Part shown: piece by piece, positions 33,611-45,009 of the stretch
Layout: the number at the start of each line of letters is the position of its first letter
Position numbering within the stretch: position 1 is the stretch's first letter
Assembly (NCBI RefSeq): GCF_050624435.1
Contig: NC_134534.1
Coordinates: forward strand, 69,587,501 to 69,651,500
Origin: Tenrec ecaudatus
Lineage: Eukaryota; Chordata; Mammalia; Afrosoricida; Tenrecidae
Direction: 5' to 3'
DNA: 64,000 bases
Position numbers and translations under genes: made by a program
The notes under the pieces: model-generated
What the model was told of the DNA's origin: nothing
The model's input: the letters and a program-made list of their open reading frames with translations, nothing else
The model's database searches: none

Positions 33611-34100
33611 TGGTTGTTGTTAGGTGCTGTCGAGTCAGTTCCGAATCATTGCAATCCTATGTCCAACAGAAAGACACACTGCTGGGCCCTGTGCCACCCT
33701 CTCGGTTGTTTGTGTGCTGGTACACATGCGTGGAGCCACTGTGTCAATCCATTCTGTGGAAGGTCTTTCTCTTTTTCTCTCCTTCATCCCTTTACCAAGC
33801 ATGGCGTCCTTCTCCGGGGACCATGTCTCCTGACAACATGTCCAAAGTACAGGAGACAAAGTTTCCCATCCTTGCCTCTACGGAACACTCTGGCTGAACT
33901 TCTTCCAAGACAGCAGTTGTTCTTTTGGCAGTCTGTGATACTGACAACATTCTTCACTAGGACCGTAATTCAAATTCATCGATCCTTCTCTAGTCTTTTT
34001 TCTTCAATGTCCAACTTTCATATGCATTTGAGGCAATTGAAAATACTTAGGTCAGGCCTGGGAGAATGACCAAACCCCCCCCCCCAAATATAGAACTTAA

Positions 34101-34530
34101 TCAGATACTTATAGTTTCTTGTTTACTTTTAAAGACAGATTTTTTTGGGGGGGTATCCCCCAACAGGATTTTTTCAAATCTTGTATTTAATTTTTTTAAA
34201 AACAAAACAACCTTTTCATCTTCAAAGTACTCTACATTGCACTTAATACATTCATCAAATTTGTAATTCCATTCATGGAAACAGTTTTCAAACTCACCTG
34301 CTTGGATGGCTGACAGCACCTCCCTCATTTTTTCTTCTACATTGTCAATTTGCTGTCTTTTCATGTTCCTCTACATTCGCGGAAACAAAAAAGAAGTTGC
34401 AGCGAGTGGGGTCAGGTGAGGTGTGTGGGACAATAGAGGCACGCTGCTTTTTGTCCCAAACTGGCGCACTGAGATGGCTGCATGAGCAGGTGCATTGCTG
34501 TGGAGGCAAAACCAGTCCCTCATCTGCCAC
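34101..34530 (-). pseudogene. mariner transposase C-terminal fragments
   Basis: Two overlapping frames carry the C-terminal part. 34345-34530 includes SIVPHTSPDPTRCNFFFVSA, the equivalent of the mariner motif HPPYSPDLAPCDFFLF. The last catalytic aspartate in the D34D triad reads as asparagine (RCN). 34101-34364 carries AGEFENCFHEWNYKFDECIK and CNVEYFEDE, the usual end of the protein (FxNCFEQWKKRWDKCIASNGEYFEGD type). The frames are separated by a frameshift. The conserved DNAPAH motif lies in a different frame and is degraded. Confidence 0.85.
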
Positions 34531-35082
34531 AGATCAGGCCTTTTTGTTGCATACTGTTACACAATCTTTTCAGAACCTCAAAATAGAAAGCTTGATTAAC
34601 AGTCTGATCTGGTGGGACAAATTTCATATTTCAAATAAGTTGACCTTTTCCTCTGTTTGGGAAGTTGATGAATGTCCAGAAAAAGATTTGCCATCAATCA
34701 ACAATCAATTGAAAATCAACCCTTTTGAAATGAGAAAACCACTTGGGTTCCCCCAAAGCCCTGGCCTTGTGAGCTGTGCTCCCCATCCCAACAGTCTCTG
34801 TACCATTTTCCCAAGCAGGAAACAAAATTTCACAATTGCACACTGTTTTTTACACTGGCCATCATAAAAACAAAACAAAACAAAAAACCCCCCTGAAGTT
34901 TGAGCAAAACTGCTTTTATGAAAATGTTCACTGACCAGAGAGAACTTTCCCAGGCAACACCACTGGGTGCACTAACTCAGAGCAGGTTGCTCGATGCTTG
35001 CTGAGTGGGAAAAATGCATACCACATACTATGAACGCCCTGCTCAGCCCAGCACAATTCCTATTTTGGGGGGTACCCCCTTG
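34140..35082 (-). mobile_element. mariner transposon, internally deleted, copy 2
   Basis: Inverted repeats are visible: left TGGGGGGGTATCCCCCAACA and right (read on the minus strand) AAGGGGGTACCCCCCAAAAT, followed by a TA target base pair at 35083-35084. Length is about 940 bp, the same as copy 1. The junction between N-terminal and C-terminal coding parts (near 34618-34680, CTGATCTGGTGGGACAAATT to GGGAAGTTGATGAATG) has the same layout as in copy 1. It interrupts the antisense RTE. Confidence 0.83.
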
Positions 35083-35084
35083 TA

Positions 35085-35400
35085 TAACTATTCTACTCCC
35101 GCCAGCAGTATAGTCGTGGAAATCCATGGCGGTTCACAGTGAGTCAGCATTGATTCAGTGGCAGTGAGCTTGGTTTTTAAGGAGTTAGGTGAGAGCACTT
35201 ACTTTTAAAGGTAGCATCCTTGCTTTTCAACACTTTAAAGAGGCCTCGTGCAGCAGACAGGAGGGACAAATACACATGGCAGCTCACTTGATGCTTGGAG
35301 GTATGTCTACAGTACTTCCAAAAAAGGTTCTCCTGTGATACACATTGGTCTTCATGAAGCAGAGTTGACTCAATAGCAATTTTAATTTTTAAAAGAAACA
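35085..35400 (+). mobile_element. Two SINE 3'-tail fragments flanking the RTE remnant
   Basis: 35100-35178 reads CCATGGCGGTTCACAGTGAG, TCAGCATTGATTCAGTGGCA and GTGAGCTTGGTTTTT. 35345-35395 reads GCAGAGTTGACTCAATAGCA and a T-rich end. Both match sense SINE tails. The RTE block at 35205-35262 lies between them on the other strand. Confidence 0.6.
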
Positions 35401-35404
35401 TATA

Positions 35405-35520
35405 TATAATTGCTTCCTGTTTTCATAGAAGGGTTCTAAGGCTCAGACTTAATTATGTGACTCCAGATATGCAGCAGAGTTATGAGTTAAACTGAGATCT
35501 AAGACAACCTACACTCTTTT
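35405..35520 (+). mobile_element. MIR-like remnant
   Basis: CCTGTTTTCATAGAAGGGTT, CTAAGGCTCAGACTTAATTA and TGAGTTAAACTGAGATCTAA are a plausible decayed MIR. Confidence 0.45.
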
Positions 35521-36289
35521 GAGGAAAATGCATCTATAAGAAAGAAGAGTTAGAAATCTTTAGAGAAAGTAGTAGTTGTCCTCCTTGCACTGAGACACTA
35601 AAATGTCCTCCATGTAAATGCTCAAATGACTGCAGTTATAGACGATAGCTGCTTTACTTGTAATTGGGAGGATAAAAATAAAACTTGTTCCAAAAAGTAA
35701 AACCCAAATTTCTAATCTCATATTTTTATAATGCTGCCAGACATTTCCCTCAAAAGATTCATTTATGGTCTCAACATAGCAAATATAAAATTGAATGGTA
35801 TAATAGTTTTTAAATTTCAAAAAGAATATAGTTTGTTATTTAATATATGTTTCAATGTTTTAAGTTATAAATTAAATTGATACTTGTTAAATACAGTCCA
35901 GCCTTCTACTTTGACTCATGATTCAATCTGACAAAATCAAAATAAATATGCAATATACATATATGAATGAAATTCAAAATATCAAGAGAACTGAACTTAT
36001 TATGTTTGCCTAGGTTTTCTGTTGCTAGGATGGAAATATTTAGGTGAGTGATAACATAAAAATATAGACAGTTTATTAATAATTTTAAACATCACAATAT
36101 TTTATTCCTGTTTTTTGACCAAAAGTATAAATTTATGTTGCCACAATTTGGATTTTTCACATAATTTGTGTTCACTCTACAGTAACGTAAAGTAAGGCAA
36201 CTTTTATTGCTTGGGAAGTCCAAGGGTGACTCAAAAAGAGAAAAACAAACAACAATCCATGTTGCGCATGCTCAGTCAATGAGTGGAAT
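35521..36289. other. Unassigned AT-rich sequence
   Basis: No gene or repeat recognised. Confidence 0.5.
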
Positions 36290-36455
36290 GAAGAGCCTCA
36301 GTAAGCTGGGTTGGCGTGGCGGTGGCGTGGACGGCTCAAACAGGAATGCCTGCGGGACGCTGTGGCACGGGCAGCGTTGCTTTCTGTCGTGTACAGCATG
36401 CGCGCGTGCCGGAACCAGCCCGATGGTACCTAACTACAGCAATCGCGTTCAAGCT
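36290..36455 (+). mobile_element. AfroSINE/RTE 3' end, CpG-rich
   Basis: GGCAGCGTTGCTTTCTGTCG, GCGCGTGCCGGAACCAGCCC and GATGGTACCTAACTACAGCA follow the AfroSINE/RTE terminus. The block holds many CpGs (GGCGTGGCGGTGGCGTGGAC, CATGCGCGCGTGCCGG), unlike the decayed copies around it. Confidence 0.75.
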
Positions 36456-37164
36456 ATCCGAAAAGATTTGACAAGTTAATTCATTTGTCCTTTCTTTTCC
36501 TTAAGTTTCTTCCCTCACATCCTCCCCACCCTCTGGGTCTGTCTCAGATGCCTTCAGAAACATAAAACTTCATGGCCTTTGGACAGAGTGGCCTTTTGTG
36601 CAGTCAACTCAGGGCCCTGGAGACTGTTTGGCTGTGTTAGTCACGGGAGCGTATGACCGGGGTCACAGACAGACAGTGGTGTGTTTGAGCTTAGGTCCAC
36701 ATTTCTCCCAAACAGAGGTTGATGACTTCTCATGGGGAGTTTGCGAATGTTCATTGTGGGGACATTTCTACCTCAATGATCAAATAGTGTGCACTACACA
36801 TCAGGCACTGCTCACCCCGTGGATATGTGATGTCAAGGGTCAGACCTGAGTGGCAAAGATGCTTTTGAGCGCATCAATAGCGTGTTTGAGAGATGCTGGG
36901 TCCTCTATAATCCTCGTCTCCTTCTTGCCAAGGTCTGGAGGAAGTGAGGATCACGTTAGATTATTCTCTTTGAACCTGAAATTTTCTGTAATTCTTCAAA
37001 CAAAAAATAATTTGAGAATGTTTTTTTCCCTTCACAAGAGACACATAGTTTAACCCTTCAATAAATTCAATCAAAGCCCACTGTCCCATTTCCATTGAAA
37101 TGACTCCCAGCTCTTTGAAACCTCTCTGTAAGGCAGCATTGAACTTCTCCAGGGGGATTTCTAG
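36456..37164. other. Unassigned sequence
   Basis: No gene or repeat recognised. The 83-codon frame 36598-36849 shows no domain. Confidence 0.45.
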
Positions 37165-37303
37165 GTTGCAATCAACTTGAGGGCAGTGAATTTGGTCTCT
37201 TGGGTTTAATTGTCCTGTAAGCCAACTGCCCCAGCATTGTCTCCCAAGTGGCCTTTTGGTTAGCAGACTGGATGCTTTCACCAGTACACCACCAGAACCC
37301 CTT
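37165..37303 (-). mobile_element. AfroSINE-type SINE, antisense, decayed
   Basis: The right end reads GTGGCCTTTTGGTTAGCAGA, CTGGATGCTTTCACCAGTAC and ACCACCAGAACCCCTT, the antisense of the head GGGGTCCTGGTGGTGT...GCTAACC. The left half is poorly preserved. Confidence 0.65.
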
Positions 37304-38959
37304 ATCTATTTTATATTCACCCTATAAATAAATAGAGATATGAAGTTATGAGCTGGGGACCACATTGTGTAAGAAAAAAATCTCCTAGTCTAAATCCGAA
37401 CAATGTTTTAACCTGTTTCTTCTTTTTCATGGTTACCCAAACAGCTCTTATGTTACTGGGAACACATCCTATTATGAAAACAATATGTTTCTGGATTAAA
37501 AAAAAACTAAAAAAGCATTATATGTAATTAAAATGGCATTAATGATTTAGCTTTTAGAAAGATGGATTGTAAACATGAATAGTTTGTTGATTAGCAGAAC
37601 GAGCAAGCAGAACCAGTTGGAACACTGTAAGAGAAAAAGGATAGGGTTGGTCAAGGTAATTTTGTTAATTTACACTAATTAAATACACATAAAATGAAAC
37701 AAAAATTCATCATGTAATTCTGTCCTGGATAATCTAAATAATAATAAATACCAAAAAAATGACTTAGGTTGCCAGGAATTGAGCATGGTAATTAAGAACC
37801 TGATCTATAAAACAGAGGCTTCATGTAACCTCCCCAATATAAAGCAACTCTTACAGTAGAATTATTTCCATCTTGTTCTTCTATGATAAGTATGCTAGGA
37901 CCAGAGCCCTGTCAACTCTTATAACATATTCAGCTATTCATCTATTTTCCTCCAAGGCAAATAGATTAGTAATTCATACTTGGACTTTATGAAAATACAT
38001 CATAAAAATATCTGGACATATGTTGACTATCAAAGCCAGGTACTGTATCTTTCCCTCTTTAAATGAATAAAACGCAGTTGATTAAATATGTTGAATACAC
38101 TGTAGGGTTTACATTTATAAATTTGTTTAGCTTAGAATGCTTTTGCATGCATATTTTTGTTTATAAAAATAAGCTTGGATAACATTATGCTTTATGTTTT
38201 AAAATTGGATTTGGGAGTGTTTTCTGAGCTTTGAATTAGGGATTTATTTCCATAGTTGAGCAGGAAGCTATTGCAATTCAATGAGAAGCATGGAATTTAT
38301 GAGTCTAGAAGCTAAGAAATATAACAGAATCCATACTCACTTATTCCATGGCTTGCAATGCAAGGGAAAGCAAGAGACTGTTCCACTGTATTTATTAAAT
38401 TCATTCTGATGCCTGTTCATTCAGGTTTCTGACGGTCATTTCAGCCATTGTCTCTCTAAGATAAGAGAACAAAGAAGGCCACGTGAAAGCTGGTGTAAAA
38501 ACCTGGCAAATTACATGGCTTTTACATCCATGGGAAAATTGTCATCGCAAGCCTTCTCTGGCCTGGATTTTGTTACAATTCTGTGGTCGAGACGGGACAA
38601 GGAAGACATGCCACAATTGGAACAGGAAGGAGGTGATCGAGTAGAGGGACAGATTAAAGAAAGCCATGGTTTAGGATCTGGAAAGGTATAATTTCCAATG
38701 GCAGGAAATTCTTTAAATGCTTAGGCCTTATTAGAATTATAAAAATAAATCAACAGGGACACATTACTTTCTATATATTTCCACTCCCACGTGTTTGTCA
38801 GAGATAAAATAAGAAAATGTGACCTTCCTGCTTAGATTATGTACTGACTTATCCCCGGACATATTCTAAATAGGCCAGGGATAGAATCTGCTCCTTAAGC
38901 CCAGGTCTTAGGTAGCTGTGAATGGTTGTTGTGGGTGCACACCCCGAATCATCCATTCA
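37304..38959. other. Long AT-rich single-copy-looking stretch
   Basis: No gene or repeat recognised over about 1.6 kb. Confidence 0.5.
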
Positions 38960-39615
38960 GCACTGAGGCCCTCATTTGAGTTTCAGTAATTCTTCCTGGT
39001 TACATTGCCCTTGATCAAGCCCTACCAGGCCTCTTATACCCTCCTCGCCACTGATTTTGGATCACTTGTTGTTCTCTTGTCCCTGGGTTTGTTAACACCA
39101 TTTCCTTTCCCCCACCTTTGTCTCTCCCATCTGACCCCAGAACCATTGGTCCTGTTGTTTTCTCTTCCAGATTGTTTATCCAGCCTATCTTATTTAGATA
39201 GACCTGCAGGGATAATAATATGCACAAAAACAAGACATAGCAAAACAAAGCAACAAAACAACAACAGGAAACCAATGACACACAAAAAGAAAAGCCTGTA
39301 AATAGTTCAAGGTCTGTTTGTTGACCTTTCGGAGTGATGGAGTGTCATGCCCTGGCCCCAAAGTCTGTTTTCGGTACTCCCTCTGGACTTCCTTACTCTG
39401 CTCCCCTTGCTGTCTGTTGCACGCCCTTAGTGTTTTTCCTCGGTGTGGTGGGGTCAGATCGGGCGCAATTCCCACACTGTCTCCAGTGTTGTCCCCTGTA
39501 GGGCTATGAGGCAGTGAGGGATGTCGTGTCTTGTAGTGGGGCATTCAGTGCTTTGATTGCTCTGAGAAGGGTGTATCCTAACTTTTAATGCAAAACCTTC
39601 ACTCTTGTATTGTAG
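38960..39615 (-). mobile_element. Internal fragment of the A-tailed retrotransposon 3' region
   Basis: TTTCAGTAATTCTTCCTGGT, TTGTTCTCTTGTCCCTGGGT, GACCTGCAGGGATAATAATA match 19.6-19.9 kb. The sequence then goes further toward the element's 5' side (CCTGGCCCCAAAGTCTGTTT, GGTGGGGTCAGATCGGGCGC) than any other copy here. The A-tail end is missing. Confidence 0.7.
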
Positions 39616-39908
39616 AATTGATCACCTTCAAAGTTTTATACTTTCTGCAATGATCACCAATAGAAGGTCCTTGCACTTCTAGAAAGTCTGTAACAGAACT
39701 TCTTGTGAATGTCAAACATTACTCTATCAAGATGAGGTTTTAAAACAAGTACATACCTTCAGTTTATAAACATAATATTAATTTTGCAATAAATTTATTT
39801 TCTTTGTCCATTGTAAAATAAAAACCCAGTGCATACTGAGCATTTCTTCCCAGACACACCAACTTTTCCCTGACACTGTTAACTGGGCTACCTCGGCTCT
39901 GTCTAAAG
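39616..39908. other. Unassigned sequence before SPIN copy 2
   Basis: No gene or repeat recognised. Confidence 0.4.
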
Positions 39909-40092
39909 CAGTGGTTCTCCACTGTCCTAATGCCACAACCCTTTAATACGGTTCCTGACATTGTGGTGACCCCTAACCATTTCAGTTGATACTTCATAAC
40001 TGTAATTTTGCTACCGTTGTGAATCAGGTGAACCTTGTGAAAAGGTCATTCGCCCCCCAAAGGGGTTGTGACCCACAGGTTGAGAACCACTG
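39909..40092 (-). mobile_element. SPIN-like non-autonomous hAT transposon, copy 2
   Basis: Ends CAGTGGTTCTCCACTGTCCT and ACCCACAGGTTGAGAACCAC. The interior CATTGTGGTGACCCCTAACC, TACTTCATAACTGTAATTTT, GCTACCGTTGTGAATCAGGT and CCCCCAAAGGGGTTGTGACC follows the SPIN order on the minus strand. Flanks are GTCTAAAG and GTCTAGAT, an imperfect 8-bp duplication resembling the TCTAGA-type target of Charlie/SPIN elements. 184 bp, the most complete of the three copies; non-coding. Confidence 0.88.
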
Positions 40093-40408
40093 GTCTAGAT
40101 GCTCTCATGATGCCCTTTACCTCTTGTGTCGTAAGCAGTGTTGTAATTATTTCTATTTGCTTATTTTAGTTGCCTTTCTCTCTGGTAGGTTTAGAGACTC
40201 CTGAGGAATCTATGTCCAAATCATTTGTGAATTTCCAGAGTTTAGAGCAGTGTAGAATATAAATGAGCCTAGTGCTCTATCTAAATGAATATCAGTGAAA
40301 TCAGTTTTAAATGAAGATGTGTCTAGTTAAAGATGGCGAATAGATTCACTTTCTGCTACATGGCGATTTTCAAAATGGGTTAAATTTTCAGGATTACAAA
40401 AGGGACCC

Positions 40409-40614
40409 AAACTCTCAACTCACTGCCATTGAGTCAGTTCATGCTCACAGGAACCCTGCAGGATAAGTAGAACTGCCCTTGTGGGTTCTGGGACTGTCAC
40501 TGTTTATTGGAGTAGCAAGTCTCATCTTGCCCCCTTAGTGTACCTGGTGGCTTCCAACTGCTGACTTTGCAGTTAACCGTCCAGCACACATCCTATTATG
40601 TGACCAGGGCTCTT
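40409..40614 (-). mobile_element. tRNA-derived SINE, antisense, near full length
   Basis: AACTCACTGCCATTGAGTCA, AAGTAGAACTGCCCTTGTGG, GGGACTGTCACTGTTTATTG, GGTGGCTTCCAACTGCTGAC and TGACCAGGGCTCTTA give tail, body and head in antisense order. Confidence 0.88.
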
Positions 40615-40669
40615 ACCAAAGGCACTGAAATGGGGAAAGTCAGTCTGAATTAGTTGATGGTAACTGGGG

Positions 40670-42130
40670 TTCTTTTTAAAAACAAAAGTAATACTGGAGC
40701 TACAACAGACTTTTAGACTAATGGAACAAAATCAACCTGCGGGCAGCAGATCTTTAACAGAGAACCCAAACTCTTTAACTGGGAAAGAGAATGTTTCTTT
40801 AACAAATGCTGTTGGAAAAAGTCGAGTTCCACTGACAGATAAATGAAATAGAACACTACCTCACATCAAATACAAATCGAACTCAAAATGGATCAAGCAC
40901 CTAAATATTAAAGGTAAAGCAATAAAGTTCCTGGAAGACCACATTGGAATAAAGCTAATTGTTGGCATAAGTACACTATCAAACACCAAAAATGTATAAT
41001 AGTAGAAAATACATTAGATAACGGGAACCTCCTAAAGATGAAATATTTATAGACTCCAAAAGAATAAAAAGAGAAACTACGCCTTGGGGAAAATAAATTG
41101 TTAACAATAGAGCTGATGATTGTCTAATAGAACATGTCAACAACACAAAGAGAAATACTCTAATCCAAAAATGGGCAAAGGACCTGAGCAGACACTTTAT
41201 CACATAGGACAGCCACATTGCTAATAAACCCAGGAAGCACTGCCTATAGCCACTGCCCATTAGGAAGACACAAATAAACGACAATGAGATACTATCTCAC
41301 CCCTGCAAAAATCGCACTGATCGCTAAACTAAATAACAAGTAATGGCTAAATTGTGGGGAGATTATAACTCAGACACTGCCAGGGGGGGTTGTAAAATGA
41401 TACAGCCACCATGGGAAATGATATGGCACTTCCTTAAAAAACAAAAAGTAAAAATAAATATCTTATGATTCATCCAAACTACTCTTAAGTTTAGATACAG
41501 AAGATGAGTGAAATGACTAGATATACCTACACTCGTGTTCAATGAAGCACTATTCACAGAAAGAAAACATAGATGCCCATCAGCAGTTGAGTAGATGAAC
41601 AAACTGTGATACATACCATAGGATATGCAATGATAAAGAATTATGACAAGTGTATGAAACACCTTACGGATTAATTTGGAGGACTGAATGCTCTGTAAAA
41701 GAAGCAAAAACATGGCATTATACTAGTTTCATAAAAAGCCAAGAATAAATATACCCAAAGAAAGCACCATTCTTTGATGGTACCTGCGATGGGAGGGGCA
41801 GAAGAGGTAGAGGAATCACTTACTGGGTGGTAGACATGTGAGAATTCTGGTCATGGGAAAGGCAATATCTAATATGGAGGAAGACAATGCGACTTAACCA
41901 TGGCCAGTGAGGACACTGAAAGGTCTTCAAGCAAGAAGGACAACTACAGAACGTCCTGTGATTTGCAATCTTGCAATAACAGTAATCGCAAGCAAAAACT
42001 GTTCTGGTTACATAAGTAGGTAACATCAAACGTGTGTGGGCAAGTGTGTACGAGTACATAGGTATACATCAGTGTGTTTATTTGTGAGCACATGAACATG
42101 TGTACTTATATGTGCTGCATACAATTCATA
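40670..42130 (+). mobile_element. Old L1: ORF2 C-terminal part plus 3' UTR
   Basis: Ordered L1 ORF2 landmarks: CAGACTTTTAGACTAATGGA, CAGCAGATCTTTAACAGAGA, GGGCAAAGGACCTGAGCAGA, CAATGAGATACTATCTCACC, AAGCACTATTCACAGAAAGA and GATGCCCATCAGCAGTTGAG. These cover the segment after the reverse transcriptase to the end of ORF2, with frequent stops. The non-coding tail from about 41,750 is less certain. The long minus-strand frames here (40979-41284, 41363-41713) are shadows. Confidence 0.85.
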
Positions 42131-42254
42131 AATACAATTAAACAGGGAAGGAACACAGAGATACTTCCTAGACATATGTTGAACATTGTGGGGTAGGTTT
42201 ACTGGGTTTGAAAACTTGGAATCATAATCTTCTTGGGACAACTCAAATATTAAA

Positions 42255-42430
42255 TTGGCAGAAGTAGGTTCATAAATATAATTTTCATATGTTTTATGAA
42301 TGGAATCTGTGAGGTCTTAAAACCTTGCAAGTGGCCACCTTAGACACAAGAGAGCATCAAAATACTTGTGGAAAATTTTCCATATATTTTAATCCACTTT
42401 TCTCATGGATTTTTTGACACTCCCTGATAC
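42255..42430. mobile_element. AT-rich MITE-like block
   Basis: CTTGTGGAAAATTTTCCATA and, on the other strand, GAGTGTCAAAAAATCCATGA are inverted-repeat-like arms around 42365-42425 and resemble the element at 3310-3390. The left part (42255-42360) is unassigned. Confidence 0.35.
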
Positions 42431-43724
42431 AACTTAGTCACTGCCTGTGTAGATCAAGGAAATTAAACACAACCAAAGTCTCAAGGGTGAAGTCAGTTCC
42501 CAGGACTAGTCGCCCACTCAAATCACGGTTTCTTCCAGCCTGCGACCAGAGTAACAGATGCTGCTTAGCTACCACGACAGAAGATTCTCACCAAGAATAC
42601 ACAATAAAGGCCCTGGTTAGAATGGGAGACAATTGTAGAAAAATAATCTTAAATTCATTAAAAAGACTAGATTGATAGAGACTGGAAGTATCTCATGACA
42701 ACTGGCCTAAGATGGCCTTTTAAGTTGAAATTGTGCTCACTTTTGAAGGTTATCTTTTAGCCAAGTAATAGAATGGCCAGTCAACAATAATACCCATGCG
42801 CAATGTACTCCTTTAAACAATCAACTATATGAGGCAAAAGAGGCAACATTTATCCGAAAGCAAAGATTCGAAGGCACGGGAGAGCAGGGAAACTGGATGG
42901 ATGGATGGAAATGGGGCTGGCAGGATGGAAATGATGAGTGTGGGCACATGTCATGGATCACAACCAATGTCATAGAACAATTTATATGTAAATTATTGAA
43001 TGGGAATTCAAGTTGTTGTGTAAGTTTTACCAAAAATACAGTAAAATCTTAAAAAGAAACCCAGCAACACCAACATTAAGCAATTACTTGATTGAAAGAT
43101 ATTTACTTCTATTGACAAGAGTAGTTTTACTGTTTATAAATAAGCCCTATGTGGGTTAGGCATTGGTATGGGCAATTCCTATCTAAAAGTTAAGGTACAG
43201 AAAAACACCTCTTTTTGGAAAAGCTAATAAAAGAGAAATGGCAAACTATAGAAGAGTGGACAAAATATAAAAATTAATTCCCCACATGGGATATTTTTAT
43301 ATTCAGTGACTCCTTAAGGAGAACTTCACTCATATTTTTACAGATGTGAATGCATTTTGGTACTTAGAAGCAATAGATTTGTGCACATAATAACTCTCAT
43401 CTTCTTAAGCATAGTTCTGTACCATGCTTTGCTTGGCATTCTGCTCACTCAATGGGAGGACGGTTCACAGCAGGGGAATTCCATGCTGAGAAATGGACAA
43501 CACATGCTTGTCTTTCAGTGGGATTCTGATCCATTAAAAAATAAACCAGGGCTCCATCCTCATTATACTTCTTCACATGTGTTATGGACCAGAAGGTGCA
43601 AAGTCAAGGTCATCTCTGGCTTGGTGAAACAATATCATTCTATTTCATAAAACAGTCAGGAAATTCTTTCTTGGCCTTTAAGACTTATTCTAATTGCTAT
43701 TAAGTTTATTCTTACTGAATCATA
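42431..43724. other. Unassigned sequence with a (GGAT)n run
   Basis: A short GGAT microsatellite lies at 42895-42909. The 97-codon frame 43357-43650 starts with a hydrophobic stretch (IITLIFLSIVLYHALLGI) but has no homologue I recognise. Confidence 0.45.
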
Positions 43725-43880
43725 GACGTTTGAAGCAGGAAACAATTTATTAGATCATTAAATTGACTTCCTTCTTTTATGGATGATGGACAACCAGAAA
43801 TTGAAAAACATCTAATGACCTGCACTAGGTTATAGAGATGGGATTCAAGTCAGTGCTATTTTCATTATGCAAAGTTGGCT
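43725..43880 (+). mobile_element. MIR-like remnant
   Basis: CCTTCTTTTATGGATGATGG, CTGCACTAGGTTATAGAGAT and GGGATTCAAGTCAGTGCTAT match the core order TTTTACAGATGAGG ... AAGGTCACACAG ... GGATTCGAACCCAG. Confidence 0.5.
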
Positions 43881-44119
43881 TTAGCATATAAACTTATATT
43901 TTCCTTCAAACACCACAAAAGGCTGAATCATTTGGAATCTAATGTCTAAATGTATGCATTATCAATATAAAAATAGACATTTTCCTTCCCCTTTTTAGGC
44001 AAAATAACGATCACTCAAAGATGTTTGTGCTCTAATCTCTGGAACCTATAAATTTTCTACATGATAGGTGAACTGAAGACGTTATAAAAAATAAGGGTCA
44101 AATGAAGGCTGAGCATGAC

Positions 44120-45009
44120 AGTGAGACAAGAGGAAAGTAAAAGGAAATAGAGGAAGGAACTAGGAGGCAAAGGGTATTTATAGAGGTCTAAATACAGGCA
44201 TGTACATATGTTAATATATCTATATATGATGATGGGTAAATCAATCTATGTGCATATATTTATAGGTTTAGTATTAAGGTAGCAGATAGACACTGGGCCT
44301 CTACTCAAGTGCTCCCTCAATGCAATAACACTTTGTTCTATTAAACTGGCATTCCGCGATGCTCACCTTCCCAAAACAATTGCTGAAGGCAAAATGGGTA
44401 CATAAGCAAATGTGGTAAAAAAAAAAAAAGCTAATGGTTCCCGGCTATCAAAAGTTATAGCATCTGGGATCTTAAAGGCTTGAAGATAAACAATCTGCTA
44501 TCTAACTGAGAAGAAGCAAAGCCCAGATAGAAGAAGCACACCAGCCTGTGTGATCACAAGGTGCTTATAGGATCAGGATCAGGCATCAAAGAACAAAAAA
44601 ATTGTGAATGAGGTGGAGTGTGGAGTGGAGACCCAAAGCCCATCTGTAGACCACTGGACATTCCCTTACAGAAGGGTCGTGGAGATGAGCCAGTCGGTGC
44701 AGTGTAGCAATGATGAAACATACAACCTTCCTCTTATTCTTTTTTTTAAAAACATTTTATTAGGGGCTCATACAACTCTTATCACAATCCATACATACTC
44801 CATACTCTATCATGATCCCAATTCTACCTTACAAATCCAGCTATATCAGAGGAAGGACATTGGTACAGATATGAACTGAAAACACAGGGAATCCAGGACA
44901 GATGATCCCTTCAGAACCAGTGGTGAGAGTGGTGATACCAGGAGGGTAGAAGGAAGGTGGGGTAAAAAGGGGGACCTGATTACCAGGATCTACATATAAC
45001 CTCCTCCCT
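44120..45009 (+). mobile_element. A-tailed retrotransposon 3' region, sense, 3'-incomplete
   Basis: Sense copy of the family seen antisense at 18.2-20 kb: CTAGGAGGCAAAGGGTATTT, GGTCTAAATACAGGCATGTA, GGGATCTTAAAGGCTTGAAG, CCTGTGTGATCACAAGGTGC and GAACTGAAAACACAGGGAAT. Only one copy of the 240-bp module is present. The 3' end and A tail are missing; the sequence passes into an RTE at about 45010. A short inverted fragment of the same family interrupts it at 44739. Confidence 0.75.
44739..44798 (-). mobile_element. Very short inverted 3'-end insertion inside the same family
   Basis: A T-run and ACATTTTATTAGGGGCTCAT, ACAACTCTTATCACAATCCA form the antisense terminal 60 bp. The host sequence then resumes with CATGATCCCAATTCTACCTT. 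Confidence 0.75.

Larger units (their letters stand above)
33611..35262 (-). mobile_element. RTE-clade LINE, antisense, split by a mariner
   Basis: 33611-34064 begins TGGTTGTTGTTAGGTGCTGT (antisense tail) and runs through the C-terminal coding part to GAGGCAATTGAAAATACTTA. The sequence resumes at 35205-35262 with GCATCCTTGCTTTTCAACAC and TTTAAAGAGGCCTCGTGCAG, the next RTE block. The gap holds a C-rich stretch, a mariner (34140-35082) and a SINE fragment. The long forward frames at 33586-34069 are antisense shadows of the RTE protein. Confidence 0.82.

Noticed and set aside
33596-34069. 157-codon open frame
   Set aside because: It is the antisense reading of the RTE C-terminal region; the true coding strand is minus and broken.
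34397-34867. 156-codon open frame on the plus strand
   Set aside because: Opposite strand of the mariner transposase remnant.
43357-43650. 97-codon frame with a hydrophobic N-terminus resembling a signal anchor
   Set aside because: No recognisable family and no promoter or splice context; hydrophobic runs are common in T-rich DNA.
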